From assembly GCA_030159075.1 (NCBI GenBank), contig BROG01000630.1, positions 124,001-188,000 of the forward strand: DNA of 64,000 nucleotides, read 5' to 3'. This DNA comes from Atrina japonica (Eukaryota > Mollusca > Bivalvia > Pterioida > Pinnidae). The notes beneath the pieces are model-generated. The model was not told the DNA's origin. It did no database searches and was given only the letters and a program-made list of their open reading frames with translations. Position numbers and translations under genes: made by a program. Positions within the stretch are counted from its first letter, which is position 1. Every line of letters starts with the position of its first letter. This document shows, piece after piece, positions 1-11,448 of the stretch.

Positions 1-1449
1 AATATATAGCATTATATAAAATGTGTAATTCATATTCTATAGAATTTATAGCATACACAAAATATTAATGACAGAAACGATCGCCCTGAACATTTGTTTT
101 AGCCTCTTTTGTAAAACTATGACTTTGGTATTGTTAATTGTATAAAATCAGGTAAAATACAGGTGATCAATACTTAAATGTATAATCTAATATCGCATCA
201 GGTAAAACATAGGTGATCAATAATCTAATATCACATCAGGTAAAACACGGGTGATCGATGATTTAACATGCCAACAGGTAAATCCCAGATGTCAATAGGT
301 AAATCCCAGGTGACCACTAATCTAATTTGCATGTCAATATCTTAAACACACAATTTCACATGTCAACAGATGAAACAGGTGATCACAAATCTAATGTTAG
401 TAAGTAAAACATAGGTTACCAATATTCTAACATATCAACAGGTAAAACACGGGTTACCCTTAATCTAATGCCCCCGTCATGGACGTATTGGCTAGCGTAT
501 GCCTAATGCAGGACAAAATTTGACCCCAAAATGACAACGTCCAATATATTAAAAGTTTGAATGTTTTGGGCTCGAAAACTTGCGATAACATGTGATCTGC
601 GAATGCTAAGCAATTACTGAACGTTAGTCAACGCATAGGGGACGCACGGACAACGTATACAGAGTGTATAATTTCCCTGGTTTGAAACCAAGGAACGTAT
701 CACGGTAGTAGAATTAACTTATGCAAACTTTTGTTGAGCGCAAGGGACGTAGGTGTGACGTAAAATGATACGATAATCGTAAATTAACAATGCTTTGTGA
801 AACAGTACCCAGGGCATCATTTCACAAAGCTTTCTTAAGTCTACATGCCGTCGTACGTCTATCGTAGATAAATCTTTGGTTATACAGGCATTTCACAAAG
901 CCATCGTAAGTTCAAATGATCGTAAAGAAAATGTGAATCCTGGTGTAACTTAAGGCGTCCTTTCACAGAGTACGATCTGGAAAAAAACCCGCAGTCCAGG
1001 GAAAAATTTGTGCGACCTAAACCCATTATTTTCTATGTACGCTCTATGTTCGATGTTATATAATTCGACCTTCGATGTGTACAGTCTACTTGCATCCTAT
1101 ACGTTCTATAGATGCTCTGTATACGCTCTGCTTGCGTATATCTACTCGATTTGATACGATCTTAACAAAACCAAGCCTCGTTCTGTTTGACCAATCTGCA
1201 ACACAGCATTGATCTCTCAGCGATCTATCCTCGCAAGTCGCGACCTTGACTGACCAAGGCTCAATCTTGGCCGATCTAGCTTCATAAGAGATGCAACGTA
1301 CTATCACGGTGATAAATTAACATTTTGAATTGAAAATTATATTTTGTATCATTTGGACATTTTATTCCAGAAGCGGTGTAAATCAGATGTGGATACTTAA
1401 AAATTCTAAACAGCTTTTAGAAAATTTGAAGGCACATAATTTTTCTCGA
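1..1449. other. No gene recognised
   Basis: No open frame resembles a known protein and no splice-flanked exon stands out. The first part holds a degenerate short repeat (entered separately). The rest is unremarkable AT-rich sequence with a few self-similar words such as tttcacaaag at about 795-965. The 73-codon minus-strand frame at 1086-1307 has no recognisable domain. Confidence 0.5.
150..475. repeat. Degenerate minisatellite (caggtaaaacacaggtgatcaat-like)
   Basis: Imperfect copies of a roughly 35-45 base unit centred on aggtaaaacacaggtgatca recur about eight times, separated by taatctaatat-like spacers. The spacing is irregular, so this is an old, diverged tandem array. There is no coding potential. 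Confidence 0.6.
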
Positions 1450-2330
1450 ATTCACAGCATCAAAACTTATGACTTCTCTTTACACAACTATTCCACATAA
1501 AAAGTTAAAAGAAAGACTTTTTAGCATCATACACAACTGTTTTTTCACTAAAGGTGGTACCCGAAAATTTAAATATCTAGTGATTTGCTACCAGGATACA
1601 TATTTCGTCAAACACCACTGTAATTCTACACATATAACACTGAAGTTGATATAAAAAACATGCTGGAATTTCTAATTGACAATATATTTGTAATGTTCGG
1701 AGATTTGGTCTTTGGTCAACAAACTGTCGGCATTCCTATGGGAAACAATTGTGCCCCTTTATTGGCCGACCTGTTCCTTTATTCATACAAAGCTGACTTC
1801 ATTCAGAAACTGCTGAGTCAAAAGAAGAAAAAGTTATCGGTGTCCTTTAATTTGACATTTAGATATATCGATGATGTTTTGTCAATTAATAATGACAATT
1901 TCCATACATATGTCAATGCGATATATCCCAGCAAAGTAGAAATAACAGATACAACAGAATCAAGCACACACGCTTCATACTTAGACATTTTACTTAATAT
2001 ACATGTAAACACAGACGTGAAATTAGCAACTAAGCTATATGACAAATGCGACGATTTAGGCTTTCCCATCATAAATTTTCCACATTTAAGTAGTAGTATC
2101 CTCATTTACCCACATATGGAGTTTATATTCACAAATGATCGAATATGCCAGGGCGTGTATAACATATGAAGATTTCATATACAGAGGTAAACTACTCACT
2201 GACAAATTATTGACACTAGAATATCGAAAACCGCGTTTAATGTCAACGTTCCGCAAATTTTAAGGTCGGTATAATAGTCTTGTTTGCGATTATTACTCTG
2301 TTTCACTAAGTGAAATGTTGAGTTGCCTTT
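1450..2330 (+). pseudogene. Penelope-like retroelement reverse transcriptase, decayed
   Basis: Several plus-strand frames together read as one reverse transcriptase. A LYTTIPHKKLKERL stretch near 1480, GIPMGNNCAPLLAD near 1729 and the catalytic FRYIDDVL near 1861-1878 (Tyr-Ile-Asp-Asp, both metal-binding aspartates present) are in the order expected of the RT fingers and palm. An SYLDILL segment and LYDKCDDLGFPIINF follow. The reading is broken between about 1620 and 1660 and near 2128, and a TAA at 2261 stops the thumb region. The GIPMG plus YIDD arrangement with this C-terminal block is typical of Penelope-like elements common in molluscs and amphioxus; that assignment is from family knowledge. 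No GIY-YIG endonuclease was found downstream. A simple LINE RT is the alternative but fits less well. Confidence 0.62.
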
Positions 2331-2399
2331 TCGTTGGTGGTTGTTGAGACGTCTGTACCACTTGTGACGAGGATACACTCCTCACATATTTCATTGGAC

Positions 2400-2575
2400 T
2401 TGACTGTGGACTCACGGCGGGTGTGACCGGTCGACAGGGGATGATTGCTCCTTCATGGCACCTGATCCCACCTCTTTGTTTCCAGAGATCCATGTATGTC
2501 CATTTTTACCGGATTTGTATCTATGTCCTGGACATTCTATTGATTTATACTTTGGTATCTGAAATCTTTTATATT
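2400..2575 (+). repeat. 3' tail of the Penelope-like element
   Basis: This segment follows the RT remnant and is found again as its reverse complement at about 45975-46150. Shared words include ccatttttaccggatttgta and ctattgatttatactttggt, running to tatctga. Since it sits downstream of RT coding sequence here and alone at the second site, it is most simply the 3' untranslated tail of that element family, which is often mobilised as a 5'-truncated copy. Confidence 0.6.
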
Positions 2576-2699
2576 TAAATCATTTTAATTCATCGGATAT
2601 TCCACTAAGCTACATGTGCACGTTTCTGTATAATCATATAATTTTCTGTTATTTCAAAGTGTGCGACTTAATTAACTTTTATAATATATAAATCGTTTA

Positions 2700-3130
2700 A
2701 TATAATTCAATAGATTTGATCAGCTATCATAAGTGTCACCTATCGCCAAAGGCTAATACATGTCAACGACAGCTACAACTAGATAACAAAGAGTAGTTCA
2801 CTGCTACACTGCCAACAATAGCTACATCCAGATAACAATATAGAAGGTCAATGTGACATTACCAACAATAGAGTAGGACACTGTAAGACTGCCAACAACA
2901 GCTACAACCAGACAACAGAGTAGGCCACTGTGACATTGCCAGCAATTGCTATATCACTGTCAAATACAGCTACAAATGACAAACAAATTAATTACTTGCA
3001 ACAACATTGCCAGCAACTTGCTACAACAGTGCCAACAACAGCTATAAAATGCAAATGACTACATTACATGCTACAATACTGCCAGCAACTTGCTATAACA
3101 CTGTCAGTAACTTGCTACAAAAGGCAAATG
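2700..3130. repeat. Degenerate short repeat (cactgccaacaacagctacaa)
   Basis: A unit of roughly 20-40 bases built on ctgccaacaacagctacaac, with variants such as ctgccagcaacttgctacaa, recurs about ten times in an irregular series. It is continued by a tidier 22-bp array at 3626-3700. No coding potential. Confidence 0.6.
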
Positions 3131-3147
3131 ACTACAGTATACATTTA

Positions 3148-3258
3148 TGGACCTCTCGGTAGAGTAATATGAAGGTTCGTCTACCTAAAGCAGTCATATT
3201 CCCCTGAGGACGTAGCTAAGGGTAGAGGAACCTTCATATCACCCTACCAAGAGGTCCA
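3148..3258. repeat. 111-bp foldback (near-palindrome)
   Basis: The left arm begins tggacctctcggtagagtaa and the right arm, reverse-complemented, begins tggacctcttggtagggtga. The arms pair over about 40 bases around a loop of about 30 bases. This is the shape of a tiny MITE or foldback element. No terminal duplication is obvious. Confidence 0.65.
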
Positions 3259-3625
3259 TCCATTATTCATTATACCGAACCCCAAAAAAAGTCGAATGAG
3301 TCAAGATAAATCACCAATTTTGGTGGATTTCTTAGTGTTTGTAGAATCCTTATTGTTCAATAGTTTGGTTATTTCTTCATCGTTAGCAACATGGAAACAC
3401 TTTCTACCATCATCTGCGTCCACTTTGTTTGTTTACATGGTGTCAACAAGAATGACAACTTTTGTGAGAATCAGAGATAGAGAGTTGCCATGGGGGCACA
3501 TGCTCCGGGGAAATATGAACTTTTGTGATCCCTAGGGAGGACAAGCTGTTTTGTAACACCGTCACATGATGTATTTTAACAAATCACCTTCAGAGTAATA
3601 CAGATGAGGTATAATAATAGGCCTA

Positions 3626-3700
3626 CTTGCTACAACACTGCCAGAAACTTGCTACAACACTGCCAGAAACTTGCTACAACACTGCCAGCAACAGCTACAA
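3626..3700. repeat. 22-bp tandem repeat, about 3 copies
   Basis: The unit cttgctacaacactgccaga (plus aa) starts at 3626, 3648 and 3670. It belongs to the same sequence family as the degenerate array at 2700-3130. Confidence 0.7.
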
Positions 3701-3788
3701 ATGGCAAATAGATTAATTAACAAATGAATTACTCACTACAACACTGTTTAAAAGTCAAACAAATATCCACTACAAATATACAGACAAT

Positions 3789-4293
3789 AACTAGCAAAGG
3801 TTGATCTATTTGTCATGTTGCAATGATGAGCAACTGAAACAATCGCCAAAACATAGACAGCAACTAGCAAAGGTTGATCTATTTGTCATGTTGCAATGAT
3901 GAGCAACTGAAACAATCGCCAAAACATAGACAGCAACTAGCAAAGGTTGATCTATTTGCCATGTTGCAATGATGAGCAACTGAAACAATCGCCAAAACAT
4001 AGACAGCAACTAGCAAAGGTTGATCTATTTGTCATGTTGCAATGATGAGCACCTGAAACAATCGCCAAAACCTAGACAGCAAGTAGCAAAGGTTGATCTA
4101 TTTGTCATTTTGCAATGGTGAGCACCCGAAACAATCACCAAAACCTAGACAGCAAGTAGCAAAGGTTGATCTATTTGTCATGTTGCAATGATGAGCAACT
4201 GAAACAATCACCAAAACCTAGACAGCAACTAGCAAAAGTTGATCTATTTGTCATGTTGCAATGATGAGCAACTGAAACATTCACCAAAACATG
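3789..4293. repeat. 73-bp minisatellite, about 7 copies
   Basis: Units beginning aactagcaaaggttgatcta start at 3789, 3862, 3935 and 4008, with slightly diverged units (aagtagcaaagg) at 4081 and 4154 and another at 4227, so the period is exactly 73. The first four copies are nearly identical and the later ones share substitutions (cacc for cgcc, ccta for cata), which suggests local amplification from one end. It lies just downstream of the Schlafen-like exon, on the side where that gene's next exon would be expected. Confidence 0.9.
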
Positions 4294-4563
4294 TAACAAA
4301 AGTAATTACAAACAGTCAACATCAGTATCTAGACAACAGAATATAGTTAATTATTTCATTTGAAAACAATTAAAATGTTCTGATAAATCTAGACTTCTCT
4401 GTTCAAAATTAAAAAAAAAAAGATTTGTTTGATGTGACTCGTCCTAAGTACATGTACTATGTGTATGTCTAGATGTGCAAATTACTACCATCATGCAGAC
4501 ATAGGAACGCTTATCTTAAGTAACATATACTGGCAACATTTGACACCTGCAGTTTATACCTAC

Positions 4564-5209
4564 CATCATCTCTTACTCCAATATAAAGAGTTCCATCCTC
4601 CTTTCCGTTGAGAAAAGCACATACATATTTTCCTACATATTCTTTCAATTCTTTTTTTTCTAAATCTTTTGAACCTCCAGTCTTAAACTCTGTATAACGA
4701 GTTTCATTCCCTAATTTTTCTCCCTCTGTGTAATACTCTTGATCATGGCTCAGCAACTGCTGATCAAGTATTGCATTTTTCATTTTATGATAATGCATGT
4801 GGTTGAAGTACGGATCACTTTGCTCAAAATCTTCGTCCGAGACATCAGAATTATATTCTTTCATTTTAATTTGCTTTTTCCTTTTCTTTTTCTTCTTTTG
4901 TAGCTTATAATTAACATTCAATGGTGATGAAACTTCACAAATTGATCCAAATCTAAATCCCAGACTTTTGCGATCTTGCCATGTTTCTAAGCGATCTAAG
5001 GCATACTCTGCAATGTGTTCTTCATGTACATTTATGAAACTATAGCACGGCTTTCCATATTTACCATGAATTTCAATGTCTTCCCATGATATTTGTATCC
5101 CCAAGTACTGGGTAAACAGATTGAATATATTTTCTGTCAAACATGTGTCATCCAAATCACTTCGCAGATTACCCAGGTACAACACTCTCTTATTTTGAAT
5201 TTGAGGCAT
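4564..5209 (-). CDS. Schlafen AlbA_2-domain protein, coding exon (partial gene)
   Basis: The minus-strand frame starts with Met at 5209. The N-terminal third (RVLYLGNLRSDLDD, with SFINVHEEHIAEYAL) looks like an RRM-type fold. A very basic linker (KKKKKRKKQIKMK) and an acidic stretch follow, then NETRYTEFKTGG, YVCAFLNGKEDGTLYIGVRD, which is the hallmark start of the Schlafen AlbA_2 nucleic-acid-binding domain. The exon appears to end at 4564, where the minus strand reads GATGATG then GTAGGT, a good donor, cutting the domain right after GVRDDG. Upstream a tract ending ctgttttag near 5247 is a plausible acceptor, so the start codon lies in an internal exon. No continuing AlbA_2 exon is visible down to the window edge. 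SLFNL1-like proteins are the nearest family I can name; the cellular role is unknown from sequence. Confidence 0.68.
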
Positions 5210-5249
5210 GGCCTAATTGTTGGAGTTTGTGCCACCTGATTTTCCTAAA

Positions 5250-6433
5250 ACAGAATAACAACAAATACTGTTATATTTATTCAAGAAAATGTTCATGTCT
5301 GTCACCAAAGAGCTGAGTGAGCAATACTTTTTCTTTGATGAGTATCTAAACAGATTGGTTTGAATTTATTACATCATTATTACAGTGGGACCTGGACTGA
5401 GAGACCAGAATTATATATTTGCAACCTTGACAGACTTTCTGTCAATGTCATATGTGATCTGTGCACAAACTATCCAAAGAACTGAACAGAATGGAAAAAC
5501 TTAAAAAAGGTTAAAATTTATTTGTATAGCACCTATACATTAATTAGGGTATGAAGCTAACATACTAAGTCTTTTAACATCTATTGTTCATAGAATGTTC
5601 CAGTAGGGGGGATCTAATTCCAGAAAAAAACCTTTTTATAATGCCACTTGTTTCATTTGCTACCTGACACTTTTCAACACAATTTTTGAAAGTCCATTTT
5701 TTCAATTTTCTCTCCAATTTCTTTCATGGTTTCACTCAACACATTGCCAAACACCTTAAATATAATGCCAAATTTGGATTGAACAATTGGTGGTAGTATA
5801 ACAAGGTTTTACTGTATTTCAAATGTTCAAACAGGAAGAAGACACACACAAAAAAAATCTTAAAGCCTGCATCATGGAACATCAGACATTTAATTTCTAA
5901 TAATGACCTGGCCATTCATAATTTCATATTTTCTCTACCTCTTATGTAACATATATTTGTTTCCGACATTCTGACCAGCCTTTGATATGAGATGACATTT
6001 TGGCAAAGATCTTCTTTCTTTCTTTTTTTGCATGAAATTCTAAACAAGAGGCTCAAGAGGGCCCAATTCACTCACCTGAGAACCATCTACAAATATGGAA
6101 AAAAGACCAAGAAGAATATGTAGACCGATCTGGCCAAAAATCCACAATATAAAAGAGGACAGTAAGTACTTGTTTCCTGTAAATCTTAATCCAAATCCCT
6201 TCATTGTTTTCCAAGAACAAGCTGACCATGTGAAAATTGACTCCCATTCCCTTTGCATGCAGTCTTAAGAAATTCATTAAAAATTCTTAATACAGGATTT
6301 TCAGCAAAACTCTTGCACAAAAATATTTCCTCACCTAAATACAGGTAAAACACCAAAAATGAAGTTGGTAGAGGACCTGAGTGGTTTTATGACAAAATCT
6401 GTTAGTGTGAAAATATGCCTTCTCCTATTTATT

Positions 6434-6472
<39 letters not shown>

Positions 6473-9289
6473 AATCTTTAAAAGTTCATAAAGATTCCTA
6501 ACAATCAGAGCCCAAGGCCATAAAACTATTCTCAGACAAATTTTTTACTCAACTTCAAGATTTTACTCAAATCTTGAGAATTTTATCAACTTAGGTAAAA
6601 TTGTGGACCATAAATAAATAAATTTCTTGTCAAGTGATAAAAGACTTAATTACAGTCTGTAACTGACTTAAGGGGAAGAAGGGTACCCTGGGATATATAA
6701 AAATCCTATCATCAAATTTTTCTTAATTTTTGCATACTTATTCATTATAAATGTATTAATTGATAGAATGAATAATATGGAACATTTGTGGGTATATAAG
6801 GGATATCTACATATGCAAGAGTTATGCCCCTTTCCCAAATTTTGATTTTTTTTTCATTGACTGTCCAATTCATTATTAAAAAATAGTCATTTATTTACAA
6901 AATTCATATTTTTCTATATAACTTGGTAAACTTTTATCTAAAGCCATGATATCAATGTGTTTTTATGCTTTTATTAGAGTTTGTGGGTAAGGAGGATGAT
7001 AGATTAAAAGCTGTGACCTCCAAAATACCAAATTTTTATCACACTTAAATCTTAAATTCGGTACTGTAAAAAATTTAGTCATCAAATTTTCTTTTTTTTC
7101 TGTGAATGATCAATTTAGAATGGTTAACAATTATTTAGATTCAATAAAACAAGTTGAGGGTATATAGGGAAGAAATAACAGCTTGAAATGTGACCAAATT
7201 GAATATTTTTTAACAAAAAATCCTTTAAGAGAAGATTGTACCATTATCTGACCTTGAGTGTGACCTTGAACATTACCTTGACCTTGATTAAGCAATGCAC
7301 CTCATCACAATGAATCTTTCCCGTAAGTTTCACAAACGTATCAGATACAATAAGAAAGTAATGGTAATTTATGTAAAAATGTGACTGTACCCAGAGAAAC
7401 AGACACAGGGACAAAAGATCCCAGACAATGTGAAGCTGTGTTTCATAGCTGACACAAAACATGACTGTTAAATTATTTTTTTTCACGAAGAACAACTTAA
7501 TTTACTTCTTGATAATTCAATTTATGTCTTCTGTGGACAAATTTGCCTCATCTGTCATCTTTATTTACATTGCCAACATCAGTTCCAGTTTAATTTACTG
7601 TATTGACATTCTGGTCACGTGACCAGGTGTCCCTCTTCCCCTTAAGTAATTCTTAACAGCGAAAATGGCCGTCCCCTATGTTCGCCTCGGGATAAATAAA
7701 TGCTAATGTCATTGTCATTGTCACCCTTGAGTATTTCGGGACATGTTTAATCCTTTGGCTTCCGAAAACAACATGTTATTTGAGCAAAATAGGTTTAGGA
7801 GACCAACACTTCTTTCTCTGTTGGCTTGTTTTGGCCATACGACGTTTGTTTACATTAACAATAGGGTTGGTGTAAATTTAGTCCAGTAAACATGCCCCAA
7901 TGTATGTTCCGAGTCAGTTATCTTATCTAATGTACTAATACTAATTTACTTGTATCTTCAATATCATGTATTGGCATTTTACAAGACGTTTTTAATGTTT
8001 TAAAAAGGTATATATCTATTCCCCTTTTTATGCCTATTTGATTTTTAATGCAGTTTATACCTCTTGGTTGGTTATTAAATGATTAATAATAGATTATGGT
8101 AAGAATAATGTTCAAACATCAAAGTTAAGTGAATCGGGACATAAATTGGGACATATGTCCTGGACGAGATTTACACTGCCCCTTGACAATCTTACATCAG
8201 TTGAGAAAATTCTTAAGTCATTTATGGTCCACGAATTTTCCCTTTTTACTCAGATGAGTAAATTCATAACTTTTGAGAATAAAATTGGTCTCAGAATTTT
8301 CCTTGTTTATAGTCTCGGGCCCTGATTTACACAAAAACATTTCTTCATCTAATAACACATTAATCACATTTTCCTACTATATCCAAGTACACATACTACT
8401 AATAGTAAAAAATCTGCTCAGATCAGGAATACGAACATGGCATTAACAAAATGTCAGAACTAAACAACTTCCATCTGAAAGCTTGAGCAGTATAATCCTC
8501 ATTATGAACATATATTAATTCAAGTCAAACATTTTGGAGACATTTTTTATGGTCAAATATTTTCCGGAAGTACTAGTGTTTTAAATATTTTATGTCTCAA
8601 CTAAACTAGAAATGTGATCAGCAATATTATTGTTATGGTCTTGTTTAAATTCTCTCACAAATAAGAGTAGCCGTGAGTTCTTTTTTTAGATGTACATTTT
8701 ATTAGGAATATGGTACTCTTTAAATATAGTACATATTATTCACCCTGAAACAAATTTGTACAACATGTATCAATTTCATGTAAAATAAATTTAATAACAA
8801 TACAGAAAAATAATAAAATGATATAATGTAGCGAAGCTTTTCTCAAGATTTCACGATACTAAATTTACTTCAAAATTCCCGAATAAACTTATAAATGTAT
8901 CGTATAGATCTACCTGTGTGTGGTACAGGGTGTCTCAAAATACACTGAAATGTATCGCACCAATTTCTACATGGAACCAAAAAAACCTAGGAAAGAAATG
9001 ATAATTCTCTTAAGCTACCAGATATAAAAGTAATAAAAATTGGTTAAGTCCGAAATCTCGATAATAATCAAAATGTGAAACAAATAGCCAATAAAATAGG
9101 ATTTAAACTTACTGTACATGCAACTGGAAATCACCTGATGAAAATGTCCAAAGTTTTAAATTAGAGTAAGGCGTCCAGTGCTTTTATACTAAAACTTACA
9201 AAGGATTATGGAAATTTGACCAATGGAAAATCTATTAAATCAATAAATCACCAGAGCGAATAACCATTCGGACACAAAAATTACTTCCC
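5250..9289. other. Long gene-free stretch with dispersed repeats
   Basis: No supported gene in about 4 kb. The sequence near 6045-6080 (gaggctcaagagggcccaat, then tcactcacctga) resembles a repeat I recognise from mollusc genomes. A 35-base T run sits at 6436-6470. At 7246-7286 several tgaccttga words occur close together, matching the ERR-type half-site tcaaggtca on the other strand. The minus-strand frames at 6040-6277 and 7244-7495 and the frame at 9240-9461 (inside an LTR) have no protein support. The far end is probably upstream sequence of the Schlafen-like gene. Confidence 0.5.
6436..6470. repeat. Poly(T) run, 35 bases
   Basis: Uninterrupted T from 6436 to 6470, preceded by an attt-rich lead. 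It could be the antisense poly(A) tail of a retroposed copy or simple slippage. Confidence 0.9.
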
Positions 9290-9525
9290 TGTAGTAGTTC
9301 GGGCTCGGACTACGGTATACTAAACCTAATGCTGAACAGCTGATCGGTGAGTTACAACTCACTGAAGTGATCCCGCTCAGTTGTCGTCCAAATTTAGTAC
9401 CGTTCAGACGTATTTGACCAAAGTACTGTCGACACAACTCCCTTACGGTAAGTAATACCAATTATATTATCCCTCACTTAAACTAAACAATTATTCATAA
9501 ATCCTCACTAATGCACTTCACCACA
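9290..9525 (+). repeat. 5' LTR (236 bp)
   Basis: Starts TGTAGTAGTTCGGGCTCGGA and ends CACTTCACCACA. Identical to 17255-17490 except for two substitutions. The TG...CA ends are canonical. Placed by the exact match to the 3' copy and by the primer site directly after it. Confidence 0.97.
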
Positions 9526-9526
9526 T

Positions 9527-9540
9527 TGGTGTCAGAAGTG
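9527..9540 (+). other. Primer binding site, tRNA-Leu type
   Basis: TGGTGTCAGAAGTG lies one base after the 5' LTR. It is complementary to the 3' end of animal tRNA-Leu (ccacttctgaca plus CCA), the expected minus-strand primer site position. The tRNA identity comes from known tRNA-Leu 3' ends, not from a search. Confidence 0.85.
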
Positions 9541-9818
9541 ATGTGAGTACGAACATAACGTAAACAGAAGTGCAAATATATTTTGTTTTCGCCAAAATTA
9601 ACCAGTTGGCGCCAATATAGCGTTGTCTGTGAATTAAGATCCAAGTTAGATATTTTAAGTGAAATAACAGATTATATTGTCGGACTTTCTGATAATATAG
9701 TCATATTCATGACAATTAAAGTTCAAAAAAAAATAAATAAATAAAAATTAATAAACAAAACTAAATATAATATTCAATAATTCTAAGCTATAGATTGAAA
9801 TTCAAATAATTTCCTTAA

Positions 9819-11448
9819 ATGTCAATTCCTATAGATATTAAAAATGCAAGTTTAGAAGAACTTCAATCTATACCAAATATTGGAGAAAAGAGAGCTAAAA
9901 TAATCATTAAGGCTAGACAAGAAAAAAAATTATCATTAGAAGATCTAAAGCAGTTACATAAAATACCTTGTACAATATGGGACCCACTGTTTTTTGAAAA
10001 TAAAATTATATTTGGGGAACCTTTAGAAAATTCTACATCACAAAATATGGATGAACTAAAGGAACAAATATCAAAATTACAAAATGAAATAAAAAACCAA
10101 CAGAAAGAAATAAAAACAAGAGACATGACAATCTCACAATGTGAAAGAGACATAGAATTAAGAGAACAAGAAAAAAATGAGTTAGAAAAGCAAATGGCAG
10201 AAAATTAAGATCAAACCAAAACAATTCAAACAGAATATGAATTAAGATTAAAACAAAAAGATATGGAACATGAACTAAAAATGGAACAAATAGATAGATT
10301 ACAAAAAGAAGAAAGAGCTCGAATTTTACAACTAAAAGAGGAAGAGTGGGAAGAAAAATACAAACAAATAGAAATGAAGTATAGACATAGGGAGAGTGAA
10401 TTCGCAACATGCGAGGTTATTGATAGAATAGCCCCAAATGGAATATATAAAAAATACAGAGAAAGTGAACATGTAAAAAAAACATGATGGCCCATCCCCA
10501 CCTAAAATGTCCACTTTTGATGGAAAAAATGATTGGAGACCATTCTTTACACAATTTTCACATATAGCATCTAGATATCAGTGGACAGAACAACAGAAAC
10601 TTGATAAGCTTATAGAATGTTTAAGGGACAAAGCATTAAAATACTTCAGTTCTCGCCCCACAAATGACCAACAAAATTACACAGTGATTATAGGAAAATT
10701 AAGAGAAAGATTTGGAAAAAAAGATTTGCCACATATAATCAGACGACAATTACAAGATATTCATCAAAATAGTGATGAAACGCTAGATGAATTCTCTGAA
10801 AGAGTATTAGAAATGACAATAGATGGTTACCCTAATGCACCAGATGAATGCATCCAAACTGTAGCAATAGATGCATTCTTAAAAAGGGTGTAATAACAAA
10901 CAAGCAGCACTTAGTGCATTAGATAAAAACCCTTTGACACTAGACCAAGCCACACAATATATGAAAAGTGCTGTGACCAACCAACGTCTAATTCTAGGAA
11001 CAAAAAAATTAGAAATAAAAAGAGTTTCTTTTGAAAAAGTAAACATGCAGGAATTAGATAATGAAAGTGACCCTGAAGAAGAATTTCCAAAAATAAGGGC
11101 AGTTTACAAAACAAAAGAGAAACACCATTAAATCAAAACCATGAAACAAGAATTAAAAACGTAGAAACAAAAATAAAAAAAATAGAGGAAGATGTTATGG
11201 AAACTAAACTAACAATAAAGGAGATCCTTAAAATATTAACACTTCAGGTAAAATCAAGATCTAGGTCCAACTCTCCTAATAAAACAATCCCTAGATCACC
11301 ACAAAGTAGTCCAGACAGAAAATTTAGTTGTTTTAGATGCAACCAAGAAGGACACTTTGCTAGAGAATGCCCAAATCCTAGAAATAGGTCCCCATCTCCG
11401 CAATATAGGTCACAGTCTCCTTTAAATTTCAACGGGTTGATGAAGTAG
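9819..11448 (+). pseudogene. gag: helix-hairpin-helix, coiled coil, capsid, CCHC knuckle
   Basis: The first 130 codons from ATG 9819 begin with a helix-hairpin-helix-like segment (LEELQSIPNIGEKRAKIII) followed by a long charged coiled coil that continues to about 10480. A capsid-type region follows (FDGKNDWRPFFTQF at 10516, then FSSRPTNDQQ and IIRRQLQDIHQ). A basic SRSRSNSPNK stretch leads to a zinc knuckle, CFRCNQEGHFAREC, with C-x2-C-x4-H-x4-C spacing, near 11329. The reading is broken by an in-frame TAA at 10206 and by one-base shifts near 10475 (A8), 10881 (A5), about 11115 and about 11436. The HhH head is not part of the usual gypsy Gag and is the odd feature. It would bind genomic RNA and DNA and form the particle if intact. 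Confidence 0.85.

Noticed and set aside
3789..4293. CRISPR-like regular repeats
   Set aside because: Units are contiguous 73-bp copies without variable spacers, next to intron-bearing eukaryotic genes; this is a minisatellite.
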